DNA from: an uncultured Clostridia bacterium
Lineage (GTDB): Bacteria > Bacillota > Clostridia > TANB77 > CAG-508
Assembly (NCBI GenBank): GCA_947624655.1
Contig: CANQLH010000004.1
Span: forward strand, 1 to 64,000
Direction of reading: 5' to 3'
Length of the DNA: 64,000 nucleotides
The notes beneath the pieces are model-generated. The model ran no database searches, was not told where the DNA came from, and was given only the letters and a program-made list of their open reading frames with translations. Positions 22,758-35,156 of the stretch are shown one piece after another; positions within the stretch are counted from its first letter, which is position 1; every line of letters starts with the position of its first letter. A program made the translations under genes and the position numbers.

Positions 22758-25527
22758 TTATATATTTTCTTCTTTTATTTCTTCTACTATATTTTGTGTC
22801 TTTATTTTTCTTTTTGTAAATATTATTGACGCAAATATTACGACATAAGTCACAATTATACATATCACAAAATCCATATATGGTAAAACAAATGGCTTTA
22901 TATTATAGCTTTTGTCTATTACAATAACATATATTAAATATAAAATGGCAACTCCTATAATTAAGCTATAAATTACTACATCCAAGCCATAAAATAATCC
23001 TTCTAACATAAGCATTTTATTTATTTGTTTATTACTCATTCCAAGCGATTTTAATTCTGCAAAATCTTTTTTTCTTAAACTTATACTTGAAGCTATTGTA
23101 ATAAATATATTTATACAACTTAATATAGCAATTAAACATATAAATGTATATATTAGCATTTTCTTTACAAAACCTATATATGCTTCTTTCTTGTAATCTT
23201 TATAAAATGAATCTCCATGTAAATTTAATTTTTTATCTTCCTTTTCTGCTTCATCTCTCATCTCTTCAATTACATCATCTATTTCTTCTGGCTTATCTGT
23301 ATTAATGTACATATTAGAAAAAAATCTCAAAGTTTCATCATCTTTATAGTCCTCTTCTACTCCCCATTTTTTTGCTGTTTCCTCACTAATTATTATATTA
23401 CATATACTAAAGGTCGGGGCTAACTTTGAATCTTTTGTTACATTATTTGCAATTCCAACAATTTTTAAGTTATAATCTATTTGTTTCATTTCTTTGTTTT
23501 GATTTTTTTGATTAGTATTTTCTCCAATGTTTCCCAGCATATTATTTATCATTTCTTGTGTTTCTTTCACTATCTCTTCATCTTGACCTTGATAAGATAT
23601 TGGGTAAGAATTATTTAGAATTTGTCTTACTGTTATTTTTTCTCCCTCTTTAAAGTTTGTCATTTTTATATTTTTTCCATATTTTGTGTCTATTGCAAAT
23701 CTGTCATTTATAATACATTCATCTAAGCCTAGCTTATCTATTCCAAGTTCTTGCAAAATATCATCATATTCTTTTCCTTCAACCACCATAACTCTTGTAG
23801 TTGCTAATAAATCATTTTCTATCTTTCCAATCTTACAATATCCTTTACTATTTATTAATTGTGCATCATTAGTAATTTTTTCTTCTGGTATAACTATTTT
23901 TAAATTATCTTGACTATCTATCATAATATCCCTTATTATTATATAATTATCAAGCAAATTTTTTTCACTTAGTTTTTTTAATAATAAATTCTTTTCTTCA
24001 TCATAATTATAAGAAAAACTTAGGTTATATTCTATATCTTTATTTAGGATACTTGCATCTTCCCCATAAAGTAAAATGAAATTAACTAGCATATAGTTTA
24101 CTGTCACAAATAATATTATACTTATTACTATTGATACAACTATTGTTTTATAGTTTGATTTATCCCTTCTAATATTTTTGTATGCAAGTACTCCTTCTTC
24201 CTTAAATATTTTTTCAACAAATTTTGTTACTTTTACTTGTTTTCTTGTTACATCACTATCTTTTGAATTTCGAATTGCCTCTATTGGAGATATTTTATTT
24301 ATTCTTTTCGTAGGCAAGAAGCTTGCAATTATTGTAATTATATATGCAAAAATTATTGTAAGAATAATTGCTTTAAAAGGAATTACTGTATTAAGGGTAG
24401 TGCTAGAATCTATTAAGAGTTTTGTTCCTGGTGAATTTTTACCAATATTTTGAAATAACATATCTATAATTTTTATCATTCCAGAAGATATTACAATTCC
24501 AATTATTAAACCTAAAATTATTCCTATTGTGCATACTATCATTGCTTCTTTAAGTAGCATTTTTCTTCTTTGCTTTTTATTCATACCGATAGAAGCAAGT
24601 ATCCCTAATTCTTTTACTCTACTTGAATATGATATTTTAAACGAGGTGTATATTACTATGGTTGAAGCTATTGCAACTACTATTATTGTACCTGCAAATA
24701 TCTTAGTTACATCTGCCGCAAATTCCTCTGCAAGTCTATCTCCAACATATATAGATTCATCTTCTTTATTTTTCATTCTAATCATAGAATAATTTAACAG
24801 AGTTTTGTTATATATCAAATTACTTTCTTTTTCTTCTTGGCTTTCATAAAGCCTTAAATCCTCTGTTAAATTATTTACTGTGTCTTTTATCTTATTTATA
24901 TTTTTTGTAATTATAGATACATTAACAAGACTGTCATCCATTAAGGTACTCTCATCAAAATATGTAATTGCTCCTGCTATAAAATTAAATGAGAAATCTC
25001 CATAATCATTTAGTAATTCTTCTGCCTTTCCTACAACTGTATATGTTTTTTTATTTCCATTTATTGTAAGCTCTAATTCTTGACCTACTTCCACTATTCC
25101 ATTTGCCTCATGTTGGCTTATAACTATTTCTGATGTATTTTCTGGATACCTTCCTTCTATCAATTTAACTTTGTTATTTTTTATAGAATTTTCATCATAA
25201 GCAATTATATTTACTCTAGTACTTCCTTTACTTGATTCTGTATCTATATTTTCTGCCGAAGTTCCTATCTCATATGTTACTGAAACCTCTTTAATATTTT
25301 TATCTTTTTTTATTTCTTCAACTTTTGAATATTTTATATTCTTAAATTCCGCTTCATAGTCTCTTTTACTTCTCGTGATATTTGCCGTATATGCTTGATA
25401 ACTCGATAGAATTATAAGCACAGAAATTATAAGTACTGTTGCAAGTGTTATTCCGAGTTATACTAGCAATACTTCTTTTTTTATTTTTATTTAGATATTC
25501 TAATGCAAGTTTTGTGGTTATTTTCAT
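22758..25527 (-). CDS. FtsX/MacB-like ABC permease; +1 shift at CGG 25453-25455
   Basis: MKITTKLALEYLNKNKKRSIASIT-GITLATVLIISVLIILSSYQAY after skipping C. Confidence 0.88.
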
Positions 25528-25543
25528 AGTGACTCCCCTCACT

Positions 25544-28315
25544 TTATATATTTTCTTCTTTTATTTCATCAATTATATTTCCTTTGTATATCTTTCTTTT
25601 TGCTATTTTCATTGAAATAAAAATTACTATATATACTACCATAACTGATATTAAAATATTTGCAAATGGAATGCTAAATAAATACAACTTTGTATCAATC
25701 ATTGCCAAATACATAATGTATAATATTACTAAACTAATTAAGGTACCATAAACAATTGCATCTAAGCCATAAAATACACATTCAAAATATAGCATTTTAT
25801 TTATTTGTTTATTACTCATTCCTAAAGATTTAAGCTCTGCAATTTCCCTTTTTCTTAACAAAATACTTGAAGTTATTATATTAAATATATTTACAACGCT
25901 AAATAGCGAAATTAATCCGTACAAATGCATATAGTGGAATTTGTATTATTGCTCTTTTACTTAATTCACTTATTTTATTAGAGTTTGTATATTCATAAGT
26001 ATTAGTACCATATATAGTTTGTTTTCCATCATTCTTGCGTAATTCATTTATTCTTGCTAATTCTTCATCTATTTTTTGTGGATAATCAGTATCTATTCTA
26101 ATATCAAAATTTACTGGTATCATAGGAATTTCAGAATTAGATATTATTTCTTCCTCTTTTGCTAAATCTTCATTGCTTAACAATACATCAATTCTAGCAA
26201 AACTAGATATATATGGTTCAAAATTATCTACAATACCTGCAATTTTAAAGTCAACTGTTTCTCCTTTGGCATTTTCAAATGTCACAGTATCTCCGCATCT
26301 TAAAATCTGTATATTTTATCTTATCTCCATATTTAGAATTTTCTATATTGATTGTATTAGATATAATTACTTCTCCTTGTTTTAATTCTTGTATACCAGC
26401 TCTTTTTAGTATCTCTTTATAAGATGTTCCTATTACATATTGCAAATATGTACTCATCTTTAAGCTTCCATCAGATAATATACTTGACTGTATTGTTAAA
26501 TCCACGCCTGAATTAATTGCTTTCTTCATTGATTTTGAAATTTTATTTTCAGGTATTATAATATTATTTATTTTGTTATATGTTAGAGCAGTTGCATATG
26601 CTGTATATTCTTTTATTAAATTATCCTTATTTAATAAATCTATAATCTCATCTATTTCGTTTTGTTTAATACTGCTAATTGAATAGTCATATTTATTTTC
26701 TTTTAATAAATCATTAGTTTCTTGGAACATATTAGTAATCAAACTGCTAATAACTAAAAATAGTATTATACTTGATGCTAATGAAATTACTATTGTTCTG
26801 TATTTAGCTTTTTCTCTTCTTATATTTTTATAAGCTAATACTCCTTCTTCTCTGAAAATGCGTGATATAGTTTTAGAGTTTTTGATAGTCTTTGTCTTAA
26901 TCTTTATATTATTGGCATTACGTATAGTATCTATCTGATTACTTTTATTAATTTTTCTCATAGGTAATAAACTTGATATAAAAGCAACCAAATAAATAAT
27001 TATAATTTCAAGAAATATCATTGGAATAGATATATTAAGCTTAGCTTGAACGATTCCGTCACTTACAATGTCGAAGTAATTTTTGCCAAGCTTTAAGCTT
27101 ACCCATTTATCCGCTAAATTATTTAGATTAATTTGTATTACTTGTATTAAGCTATATGACAAGACTATCCCTAAAATAATTCCAATAATAATTCCTATTG
27201 TTGTCAAAATCACACACTCTTTTAAAAGCATATTTTTTCGTTGTCTTTTATTCATTCCGAATTGATGAAAGTACACCTAATGTTCTAATTCTATCATTAT
27301 ATGTCATTTTAAAAGAAGTATATATTACTGTAATTGATACAAATACTATTATTAATGTAAAGCCACCACCTATGCAAAAAAGAGCAGTTGCAAAAGTACT
27401 GTTAATATCTGTTACAAGTTCATAGCTTAGCAAATCTATATTGTATACAACCTTAGCATTACTATCTATCTCTTCCTTATTATTAATTTCCTTTCCCATT
27501 TCTGCTTCAATCATTTGCTTAAAAGATTCTACAAAGCTATTTTCTTTTTGAATTACCTTTTCTCTGTTAGGTAATTCACTCAACTTTAAATCTTCTTCTA
27601 TCATTTCAGTAGTTTTCTTGATTTCTTTAACATTATTTGTTAAAATTCTTACATTTACAATTGTACTATCTGAAATTGTATCTTTATCTAAATATGTAAC
27701 CACTCCTAGCCTTGTTTCGCCAAAAGTACGGCTTCCTTCTTCTAAATCACTCACGATTCCCACAACTTTATACGTTTTCTTTTCTTCTCCAAATGTTAAT
27801 TCTATTTCATCTCCTACATTAAAAAATAATATTCGATTATTATCTTCATCATAATATATAGGTTGAAAAGTTGTAAGTATTATTTCATTTGAATTTTCTG
27901 GTAGCCTTCCACTTTCTATTTTAAAATTTGCATTTTTTAATGCATTATCATCATATGCACGCATATAAAAGGGTTCTGGAAAATATGAAACTTGGTTTTC
28001 ATCAAATCTTTTTTCTACTCTATCATATTTACATGCATCTTCTTTTGAATATCCATAATCATAATATAATGACGTTTCTTTTACATTATCATATTTAGCA
28101 ATTTCTAAAGCATCTGAGTACCTTATATCAATAAATTCCGCTTCCCAATTTTTATTATTTCTTTCTATATTAACCATATATTGTCTAAAACTTGAAACTA
28201 AAGAAAACACAGCAGTTATTAATATGGATACAATTATTATTGTAATTAATGTAACAGCACTTCTTCTCTTATTTTTCTTCAAATACTCAACTGCAAGTTT
28301 TGTAGTTATTTTCAT
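25544..28315 (-). CDS. FtsX/MacB-like ABC permease; three +1 shifts at CGG 27257-27259, 26293-26295, 25917-25919
   Basis: Joins TLGVLSSI-GMNKRQRKNM, DFKM-GDTVTFENAKG, PLYAFV-GLISLFSVVNIFN; all frames close exactly. Confidence 0.88.
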
Positions 28316-28331
28316 AAAACATCACCCTTTA

Positions 28332-29014
28332 TTATTTCGTCTTTTCATCTCTTACAATTTTTCCATCATTAACTGTGATTATCCTATCTGCTTCATTTGC
28401 AATTTTTTCGTCGTGTGTTACAAGTATTATTGTTTGATTATATTCTTTATTTGATTTCTTTAAAAGTTCTATTATTTCTTTTGAATTTTGACTATCTAGG
28501 TTTCCGAGTTGGTTCATCTGCTAAAAGTATCTTTGGTTCTTGAAGCAAACTTCTACCTATTGCTACTCTTTGTTGTTGACCTCCTGATAATTCATTTGGT
28601 AAATTCTTTCTTCTATCTGCTAATCCTAGTTTTTGTAATAGCTCTTCTAGTTTATTTGTGTCAACTTTTTTGTTATCTAATTTTATTGGAAGTTCCATAT
28701 TTTCTTCTACATTTAATACTGGTATTAAATTATAGAATTGATATATTAATGCTACATCTCTTCTTCTAAACTCTGCTTGCTTTTCTTCACTTAAAGAATA
28801 TACATCTACTCCATCTATTGTAACTTTTCCGAGAAGTAGGCTTGTCTACTCCTCCTATCATATGTAAAAGTGTTGATTTTCCGCTTCCGCTTGCTCCTAC
28901 TATTGCAACAAATTCTCCTTTTTCTACTTCAAATGATACATTGTCTACTGCAACTGTTTTTGTCTCTTTTTCTCCATAAATTTTACTTAGATTTTCTACT
29001 TTTAAAATACTCAT
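28332..29014 (-). CDS. ABC transporter ATP-binding protein; +1 shifts at CGG 28829-28831 and 28504-28506
   Basis: Walker [10 protein letters not shown]; skipping C gives [22 protein letters not shown] and [17 protein letters not shown]. Confidence 0.93.
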
Positions 29015-29024
29015 ATTTACCTTT

Positions 29025-29100
29025 ACCTTTCTATATTAAAATTTACAACTTGATTATATATTATTTATAGGTTTATTTCAATTAATATTTTATTAAGATT
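29025..29100 (-). promoter_or_regulatory. Repeated ~75-bp upstream module of ABC operons (others near 13915-13985, 16470-16548, 18078-18118, 20848-20920)
   Basis: Conserved aatcttaataaaatattaattg...tataattaatatataatcaacttgtaaattttaatatagaaagg on minus strand. Confidence 0.55.
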
Positions 29101-29106
29101 TTGTTA

Positions 29107-29277
29107 ATGCTTTTATATTAAAGAATAGCTGAAATGATTTATTTGAAAGAGCAACGCACACGATTAACCGGAGCGTAGCGCAAAAGCGAATGGAGCAGTC
29201 TACATATATATCCTTAATTTGTAGACTGCGACACCAAAGCTCTAAAAATAAATCATTTCAGCTATTCTATTGAAACA
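29107..29277. repeat. MITE-like hairpin repeat, copy A
   Basis: TIRs gaatagctgaaatgatttattt / aaataaatcatttcagctattc; near-identical to 61823-61994. Confidence 0.75.
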
Positions 29278-29310
29278 ACCCAGTCTATTGCTTCATTTAT
29301 CAACTTTTAG

Positions 29311-30816
29311 TTACATAAGTGGAGCAAATATTCTTAAAACTGCTTGCCACATACTTGTTATAATACCATATTTAGTTTCTTCAAGAGTTTCCTCATGTGA
29401 TACTTTGATTGAATTAGTTATATCTTGTTTTATATCTTGTATTACATTCGTATCTTTCATATAAATTCCACATTCAAAATGTAAATACAAGCTTCTATAA
29501 TCCATATTAATTGTTCCAACAGTTGCAACCTCATCATCAGATATGAATACCTTACTATGTACAAATCCTGGTGTGTATGTATATATTTTTACACCACCTT
29601 GTATCAATGTATGAAAATATGACTTGGTTAAATCATATACAAATTTCTTATCTGGTATTCCTGGAACTATAATTCTTACATCTACACCTCTCCTTGCTGC
29701 TAGAACTAAGCTGTTAATTACATCTGTATCAATTATTAAATATGGTGTATAAATGTAAACATATTTTTTTGCTTGGTTTATAATATTTAAGTATATATCT
29801 TCTCCTATAATTTCATCGTCTAATGGACTTTCGCCATAAGGCACAACCAATCCATTTTTCTCATATTGTTTTGTAAATTCAAATTTATATTTTGTATAAT
29901 CTTTATCATCATTTCTGAAGGCATTCCATATTTCCAAAAACATTACTGTAAAATTCCAAACAGCTTCTCCCTTAATCATAATGCCGTTATCTTTCCAATG
30001 ACCATGCGGACTATTTACATTTATGTATTCGTCTGAAATATTTATACCTCCTGAAAAAACAGTATGTCCATCTATAATTGTCATTTTTCTATGGTCTCTA
30101 TGATTCATAATAATACCTGAGAATGGAGAAAGTTTATTAAATTGAACACACTTTATTCCGTCTTTTTCAAGTTCTTTAGGAAAATTTGTTGGTAACATTG
30201 CAACAGAGCCCATATCATCATACATTACTCTAACGTCAACACCTTGTTTTGCTTTTTCTTTTAAAATATCTACTATTTTTTGCCACATTTGACCTTTGTT
30301 AATAATAAAGTATTCCATAAATATAAATTTTTCTGCTTTTTTTAATTCTTCAAGCATTACAGGAAATACCTCATCTCCTAATGGATAATACTTTATTTCA
30401 TTATTTGTAGTTATAGGAAATCCTGCAAATTCACTTATATATCGTAATTGTCCTAAATTTTTTTCTTTTATCTCTCTTTCTATATTTTTATCTTGTACAA
30501 AATATTTTTGCCCATCTTTTATATTCTTGTTGATATTTTTTAATATTTTACTATTATTTCTATTTTTGTTTAGAATGATAAATAAAAGTGTTCCTACTAT
30601 TGGAAATAGCATAATTACAATAATCCATATTAGGTCACTACTTAATCTTTTACTATTTTTTATAATGGCTAATACTATTAATATACTAATAATTCCATAC
30701 AAAATCTGGATAATTTGTATATATTCTCCTAATTTTAGATATATAAATAAAGTTAATAATATTTGTAATAATAATCCTATTACAACAACGATTCCTCTTT
30801 TTACTGCATTTAGCAT
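29311..30816 (-). CDS. cls: Cardiolipin synthase / phospholipase D family
   Basis: Two HKD motifs (HRDHRKMTIIDG; HSKVFISDDEVATVGTINMDYRS). Confidence 0.92.
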   Translation of the reverse strand: MLNAVKRGIVVVIGLLLQILLTLFIYLKLGEYIQIIQILYGIISILIVLAIIKNSKRLSSDLIWIIVIMLFPIVGTLLFIILNKNRNNSKILKNINKNIKDGQKYFVQDKNIEREIKEKNLGQLRYISEFAGFPITTNNEIKYYPLGDEVFPVMLEELKKAEKFIFMEYFIINKGQMWQKIVDILKEKAKQGVDVRVMYDDMGSVAMLPTNFPKELEKDGIKCVQFNKLSPFSGIIMNHRDHRKMTIIDGHTVFSGGINISDEYINVNSPHGHWKDNGIMIKGEAVWNFTVMFLEIWNAFRNDDKDYTKYKFEFTKQYEKNGLVVPYGESPLDDEIIGEDIYLNIINQAKKYVYIYTPYLIIDTDVINSLVLAARRGVDVRIIVPGIPDKKFVYDLTKSYFHTLIQGGVKIYTYTPGFVHSKVFISDDEVATVGTINMDYRSLYLHFECGIYMKDTNVIQDIKQDITNSIKVSHEETLEETKYGIITSMWQAVLRIFAPLM

Positions 30817-30891
30817 CTCTTCTTCTCCTATCGTATTTATTTTTTTACATTAACTTTAGCTTTCGTATCTTTTAATTTTTTAGAGTATCTA

Positions 30892-31866
30892 TTAATTTTG
30901 CATATGGATTTGTTGCCCTTTTATTAAATCATAGCTTATCAAAGCTGTGTCATCTAGGTTTTCTTTATGCATATCTATACCGGTAATTTGGCTGTTTTCA
31001 TAGGTTGTATAATAATATATTCCTCTATCCATATTAGAGCAAGAACTATAAATTGTTATTTCGTATTTATCTCCTCCCATATGAACACATCCTCTTTGTT
31101 GACAAACTGAGTTTAATATATGGAAAAATTGGCTTATGCTTTCAGATTCTGTACTACCAGAAATCGAGTTCATTTTTGTGAATGTTGCTTTTACAAATCT
31201 TGAAGCGGATGATAAATCTCCTGGTAATCCCATTGCTCCCATCCCTCTACTGTATGCATTTAAGTTTAATTTTTTTGAGAAATTATTTTCTGGCTGTTCA
31301 ATAGATAAATTCATATAATTATTTAGATTAAACATGTGTATATCAAAAGTTGGATTATTTGTAAGTACTCCAACTGGGTTATCATATATCTTCAAGCCAT
31401 CTTTTACACTTTCAACAGTTATTGATGATTCTTTATCAGAGATAATCCAATGTAATGGAGATGCTGGTAATTGTTCACTAAAATTAATGTTAGCGATATT
31501 TAGTTTCTGCAATAATACTTTTACTTCATCAAGATTTGCACATTGTGATAAAATCCAAGGAATAAATTCAAATGGTGCAATATTATCCATTCCCTCTTTT
31601 ACATCTTTATAATCTGCATTATCTGGAAAATTAAGTCCTGCCATGCCTAATCCCTTTTCATTTGTTGCATCATAATAAAGAGGATATCCTTCAGCTACAT
31701 AGGCCATTCCAATAATAGCATAGTGACTATTAATTTCATTTACTTTCCTAAATTTAAACGGATAATTACGAGGCGTAATCGTAACTGTTTCTTTATATGA
31801 ATATTCTAAATCTAAATTTCTTCCAAAGTAATGGTCCTTTGTATTATATGTTACTGCTGTACACAT
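30892..31866 (-). CDS. Choloylglycine hydrolase family (bile salt hydrolase / penicillin V acylase)
   Basis: MCTAVTYNTKDHYFGRNLDLEYSYKETVTITPR N-terminal nucleophile Cys. Confidence 0.9.
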   Translation of the reverse strand: MCTAVTYNTKDHYFGRNLDLEYSYKETVTITPRNYPFKFRKVNEINSHYAIIGMAYVAEGYPLYYDATNEKGLGMAGLNFPDNADYKDVKEGMDNIAPFEFIPWILSQCANLDEVKVLLQKLNIANINFSEQLPASPLHWIISDKESSITVESVKDGLKIYDNPVGVLTNNPTFDIHMFNLNNYMNLSIEQPENNFSKKLNLNAYSRGMGAMGLPGDLSSASRFVKATFTKMNSISGSTESESISQFFHILNSVCQQRGCVHMGGDKYEITIYSSCSNMDRGIYYYTTYENSQITGIDMHKENLDDTALISYDLIKGQQIHMQN

Positions 31867-31883
31867 ATTTTTCCTTCCTTTCT

Positions 31884-32423
31884 TTAATCTAATAATTTAT
31901 CTACATATTTTACGAAAATTACACTTTCAATTAAATCAATTATTGAATAAACTAGCATTATTATACCTATTGTTAAAATTAGTGTTCCACCTTGCAAAAG
32001 CATATATACTCCACCAATTATCATTATAATCGACATAATTAATGATATTTTCCATATATCTATTTGAGCTGTATGTAATTTTAACGATAATGTTAATCTC
32101 ATTAATCCACTATATATTATCCAAATAGCAATCATAATTCTAAACATAGTCCCTATCAATCCACTGCAAAATATTGTAACTAGTCCAATAGCAATTGCTA
32201 TTATTCCATAGAACAAATCATAATTATAAAAATCATATTTTCCTTTTGACAAGAAATAGTCTGCACTCTTAAAAATTCCTATTACAATAAACATTCCTCC
32301 TAAAATATACGAAATTATTTTAACTGCTAAATCTGTTTTCACTATCATGAAAATTCCAATTATTGCAAATATTATAGATACTAATATATCTACCCAACCT
32401 GATTTTTTCAAAAAATCTTTCAT
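31884..32423 (-). CDS. DUF308/HdeD-like membrane protein
   Basis: Hydrophobic pattern with YILGGMFIVIGIFKSADY and IIMIIGGVYMLLQGG. Confidence 0.55.
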   Translation of the reverse strand: MKDFLKKSGWVDILVSIIFAIIGIFMIVKTDLAVKIISYILGGMFIVIGIFKSADYFLSKGKYDFYNYDLFYGIIAIAIGLVTIFCSGLIGTMFRIMIAIWIIYSGLMRLTLSLKLHTAQIDIWKISLIMSIIMIIGGVYMLLQGGTLILTIGIIMLVYSIIDLIESVIFVKYVDKLLD

Positions 32424-32558
32424 TTTATTTTCCTCCCATCTTAATAATAGTTTTTATTATAATAGTATATCAAAAAGAAAGGTAATTTGTAAAGGAATTT
32501 GACGTATAAACCTAAAGCGAAAATTGACTTGTATTATATTGACTATGCAAATTTTTCT

Positions 32559-34160
32559 TTAATCTCCATAACTTATCCCTTGTCTACTTTTTATTCGATT
32601 ATTAATTTTCTGTAATTTTTCTAATAAATATGGAGCACTTTCGCTATTTTCTTGAATCCAATATTCAATATCTGATTTTTCACTATATACATGATTGTTT
32701 CTAAAATTTATATGTTTCTTATAATTTTCTGTATCAAAATCACTTGTTGGATTAACTTCACAACTTATTTCACCTTTTTTATCACGTATTAATTGACAAT
32801 TGCAAAATTCATTCATTTTTATTTCATAAATATCGTTTTCTTCTTTATCTTTTGATGGTTTAATACTCTTTCCATCAGCTGTATATACATACATATTTGA
32901 ATCGTCTGTATAAAATAGATAACAACGCATTTTACTTTCAATTTCCTCTATTTTATAATACGATACCTCCGAAAAATCTATCTGAGAATGTTCTTTTAAT
33001 AAAGCTCCAATCAAAGGATAAGAAAATGAATCATATAATTCTTCACCAGGACATGTGTCCGTTTCTCTAAAATAATCATAAATATAAGCATAGTTTTGAG
33101 AAAATATATTTAAATATAAAGAATGATTTTTCATATAAAAATCATATAAAGCTATTGCTGTTTGATTTTTATCCTTACCAAATAATTTTGATATATGATA
33201 CATATTTGTTAATACATCTAAGCTTATATGTAATTTATCTAATACCTCTTCTATTTTATCTAAATCTACTCCCATTTTTAATAAATTATCTACATCTTTT
33301 CCTATACTGTTGTAATATGGAATAAGCATTGTATTAATACAATCATAATTACCATCACCACATGTTTGAAATATTCGATATTTATTTTCGAATTTTTCTA
33401 AAGAACTAACTTCTCCTATTGCCTTTGAATAATTATTAAAAATTATTTTAGCATATCTTGAAATTATATAATTACTGCTGTCTTTCAAATTTTCCCCATT
33501 GCAAAAATTCCATACTTCGTCATCTTTGACAAATAATCCTCTAAAAGCTAACTCTATTTCTTCATAATTCATTCCTTTAGCATTAATAAAATCTTTAAAT
33601 TTATATGGCTCATAAAAATAATAATGAAGTATTTCTTCCATTCCGAATATATTTGTCATCCTTCTCATCTGTTCTACAATAGTCCTATATCCTGAAATCA
33701 AGTCACTTCTATTATTTTCAAATTTTTCATTTCTTATTTGAGTTAAATACTCAGTCATAGCTTCATTTAAGCCCTTTCCGTAGCCATACTTTAAATATGA
33801 AAATCCCATCATAAGTTCTGTTCCATTTTCATCTCTAACTGATGTTATAGAATGTAACATTTCGTGAAAAAGAAGATATTTTACATATCTTTCATTTTGA
33901 ATAACATCTTCCCTTAAATATATTCTCCCATCTTCTCCATATCTTCCATCTAATTCCCTATTGTCAAATTTTTCTACTATTTTAATACTACCAAAGATAT
34001 TTTTTTTAATTCTTTCTATTACTTGCTCAGCAGGCATTATATCACTAAAACATTCTTGAAATTCTACTACAAAATTCGTGAACATTTTTATTGTATATTC
34101 ATCATCAAATTTTTTCTTTAATTCTTCTTTAATTTCTTGTTCTTTCATAAATACTCCCAA
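32559..34160 (-). CDS. Putative zinc metalloprotease-like protein
   Basis: LLFHEMLHSITSV (HExxH) and downstream NEAMTEYLT. Confidence 0.5.
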   Translation of the reverse strand: MGVFMKEQEIKEELKKKFDDEYTIKMFTNFVVEFQECFSDIMPAEQVIERIKKNIFGSIKIVEKFDNRELDGRYGEDGRIYLREDVIQNERYVKYLLFHEMLHSITSVRDENGTELMMGFSYLKYGYGKGLNEAMTEYLTQIRNEKFENNRSDLISGYRTIVEQMRRMTNIFGMEEILHYYFYEPYKFKDFINAKGMNYEEIELAFRGLFVKDDEVWNFCNGENLKDSSNYIISRYAKIIFNNYSKAIGEVSSLEKFENKYRIFQTCGDGNYDCINTMLIPYYNSIGKDVDNLLKMGVDLDKIEEVLDKLHISLDVLTNMYHISKLFGKDKNQTAIALYDFYMKNHSLYLNIFSQNYAYIYDYFRETDTCPGEELYDSFSYPLIGALLKEHSQIDFSEVSYYKIEEIESKMRCYLFYTDDSNMYVYTADGKSIKPSKDKEENDIYEIKMNEFCNCQLIRDKKGEISCEVNPTSDFDTENYKKHINFRNNHVYSEKSDIEYWIQENSESAPYLLEKLQKINNRIKSRQGISYGD

Positions 34161-34329
34161 TGTTTTTTTTTACATTATTATCTTAACATAACTTTTTATA
34201 CTTTACAAGAGTTAAATAAAATATATGCAAAAATTTGTTTTGCCAAGTAAAAAAATTTAAGTCATAAAAGTTAATATTCTTGTCTTTTTCAAAGTAAAAT
34301 GATATACTCTGGATAAAGATAAAGAAAAA

Positions 34330-35116
34330 TTGTGGAGAATTAAAAATATGAAATGTAAAAAAATAAATATTTTATTTATAATTTTAATAATAATTATTAT
34401 CTTGACAACAATTTTAATAACTTTAAATTACGATAAAATAAAAAAAAGATTAACAGAAGAATATATAACTTATATAGCTGTTATTGTAAAAGTTGATAAT
34501 AATAACTTATTGTGCTATATTGAAGAAAGCGATAGGACAATATCTATTATAACCTCTGACACAACAAAAGATAAATATACACAAGGTCAAGAAATAAAAA
34601 TTTATTTTGATAATCAACTTGGTTACATTACAGACGGAGATATGCCCCAAAAAATAAAAATTATAAAACAGGAAAGTAATATTGATATTCCTGATGATGT
34701 AATAAGAAATTGTTATAATTCATTTAAAGACGTTACAGTTACGGTAGAGCCACTTGGAAAAAGTGGGATTACGCTTACTATAGTAGATAATAATTATTAT
34801 CCATATGATTACGAATATTTAGATAATTCAAGTATTTATACAATAATGAAAAAGGTAGAAAATTCATACAGGTATATTAAAAAAGAAAATACTATAGTCA
34901 ATAATATGCAAGAAATTTCTTTAGTAGATGATGGTACAGTTTTTAAAACAATATTTGATTGGAGTCAAATATATGGTGAGTTAGAAAAGCGGTGAATATA
35001 AATTTGGAATTGAACAGACTACAATTATGCCTCATATTATTGTAGAATTTACAATAGATGAAAACAAAAATATAATTTGCAAGCAACCAATTTTTAAAAG
35101 GTCAATTGGTCTTTAA
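34330..35116 (+). CDS. Membrane-anchored hypothetical protein; +1 shift at CGG 34990-34992 adds 41 aa
   Basis: Standard ORF ends AAG CGG TGA; shifted frame continues GEYKFGIEQTTIMPHIIVEFTIDENKNIICKQPIFKRSIGL*, homologous to the paralog at 35157. Confidence 0.75.
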
Positions 35117-35156
35117 TAATTTATTTGATTTGTAATAGAGAAAGGAATTTATAATA

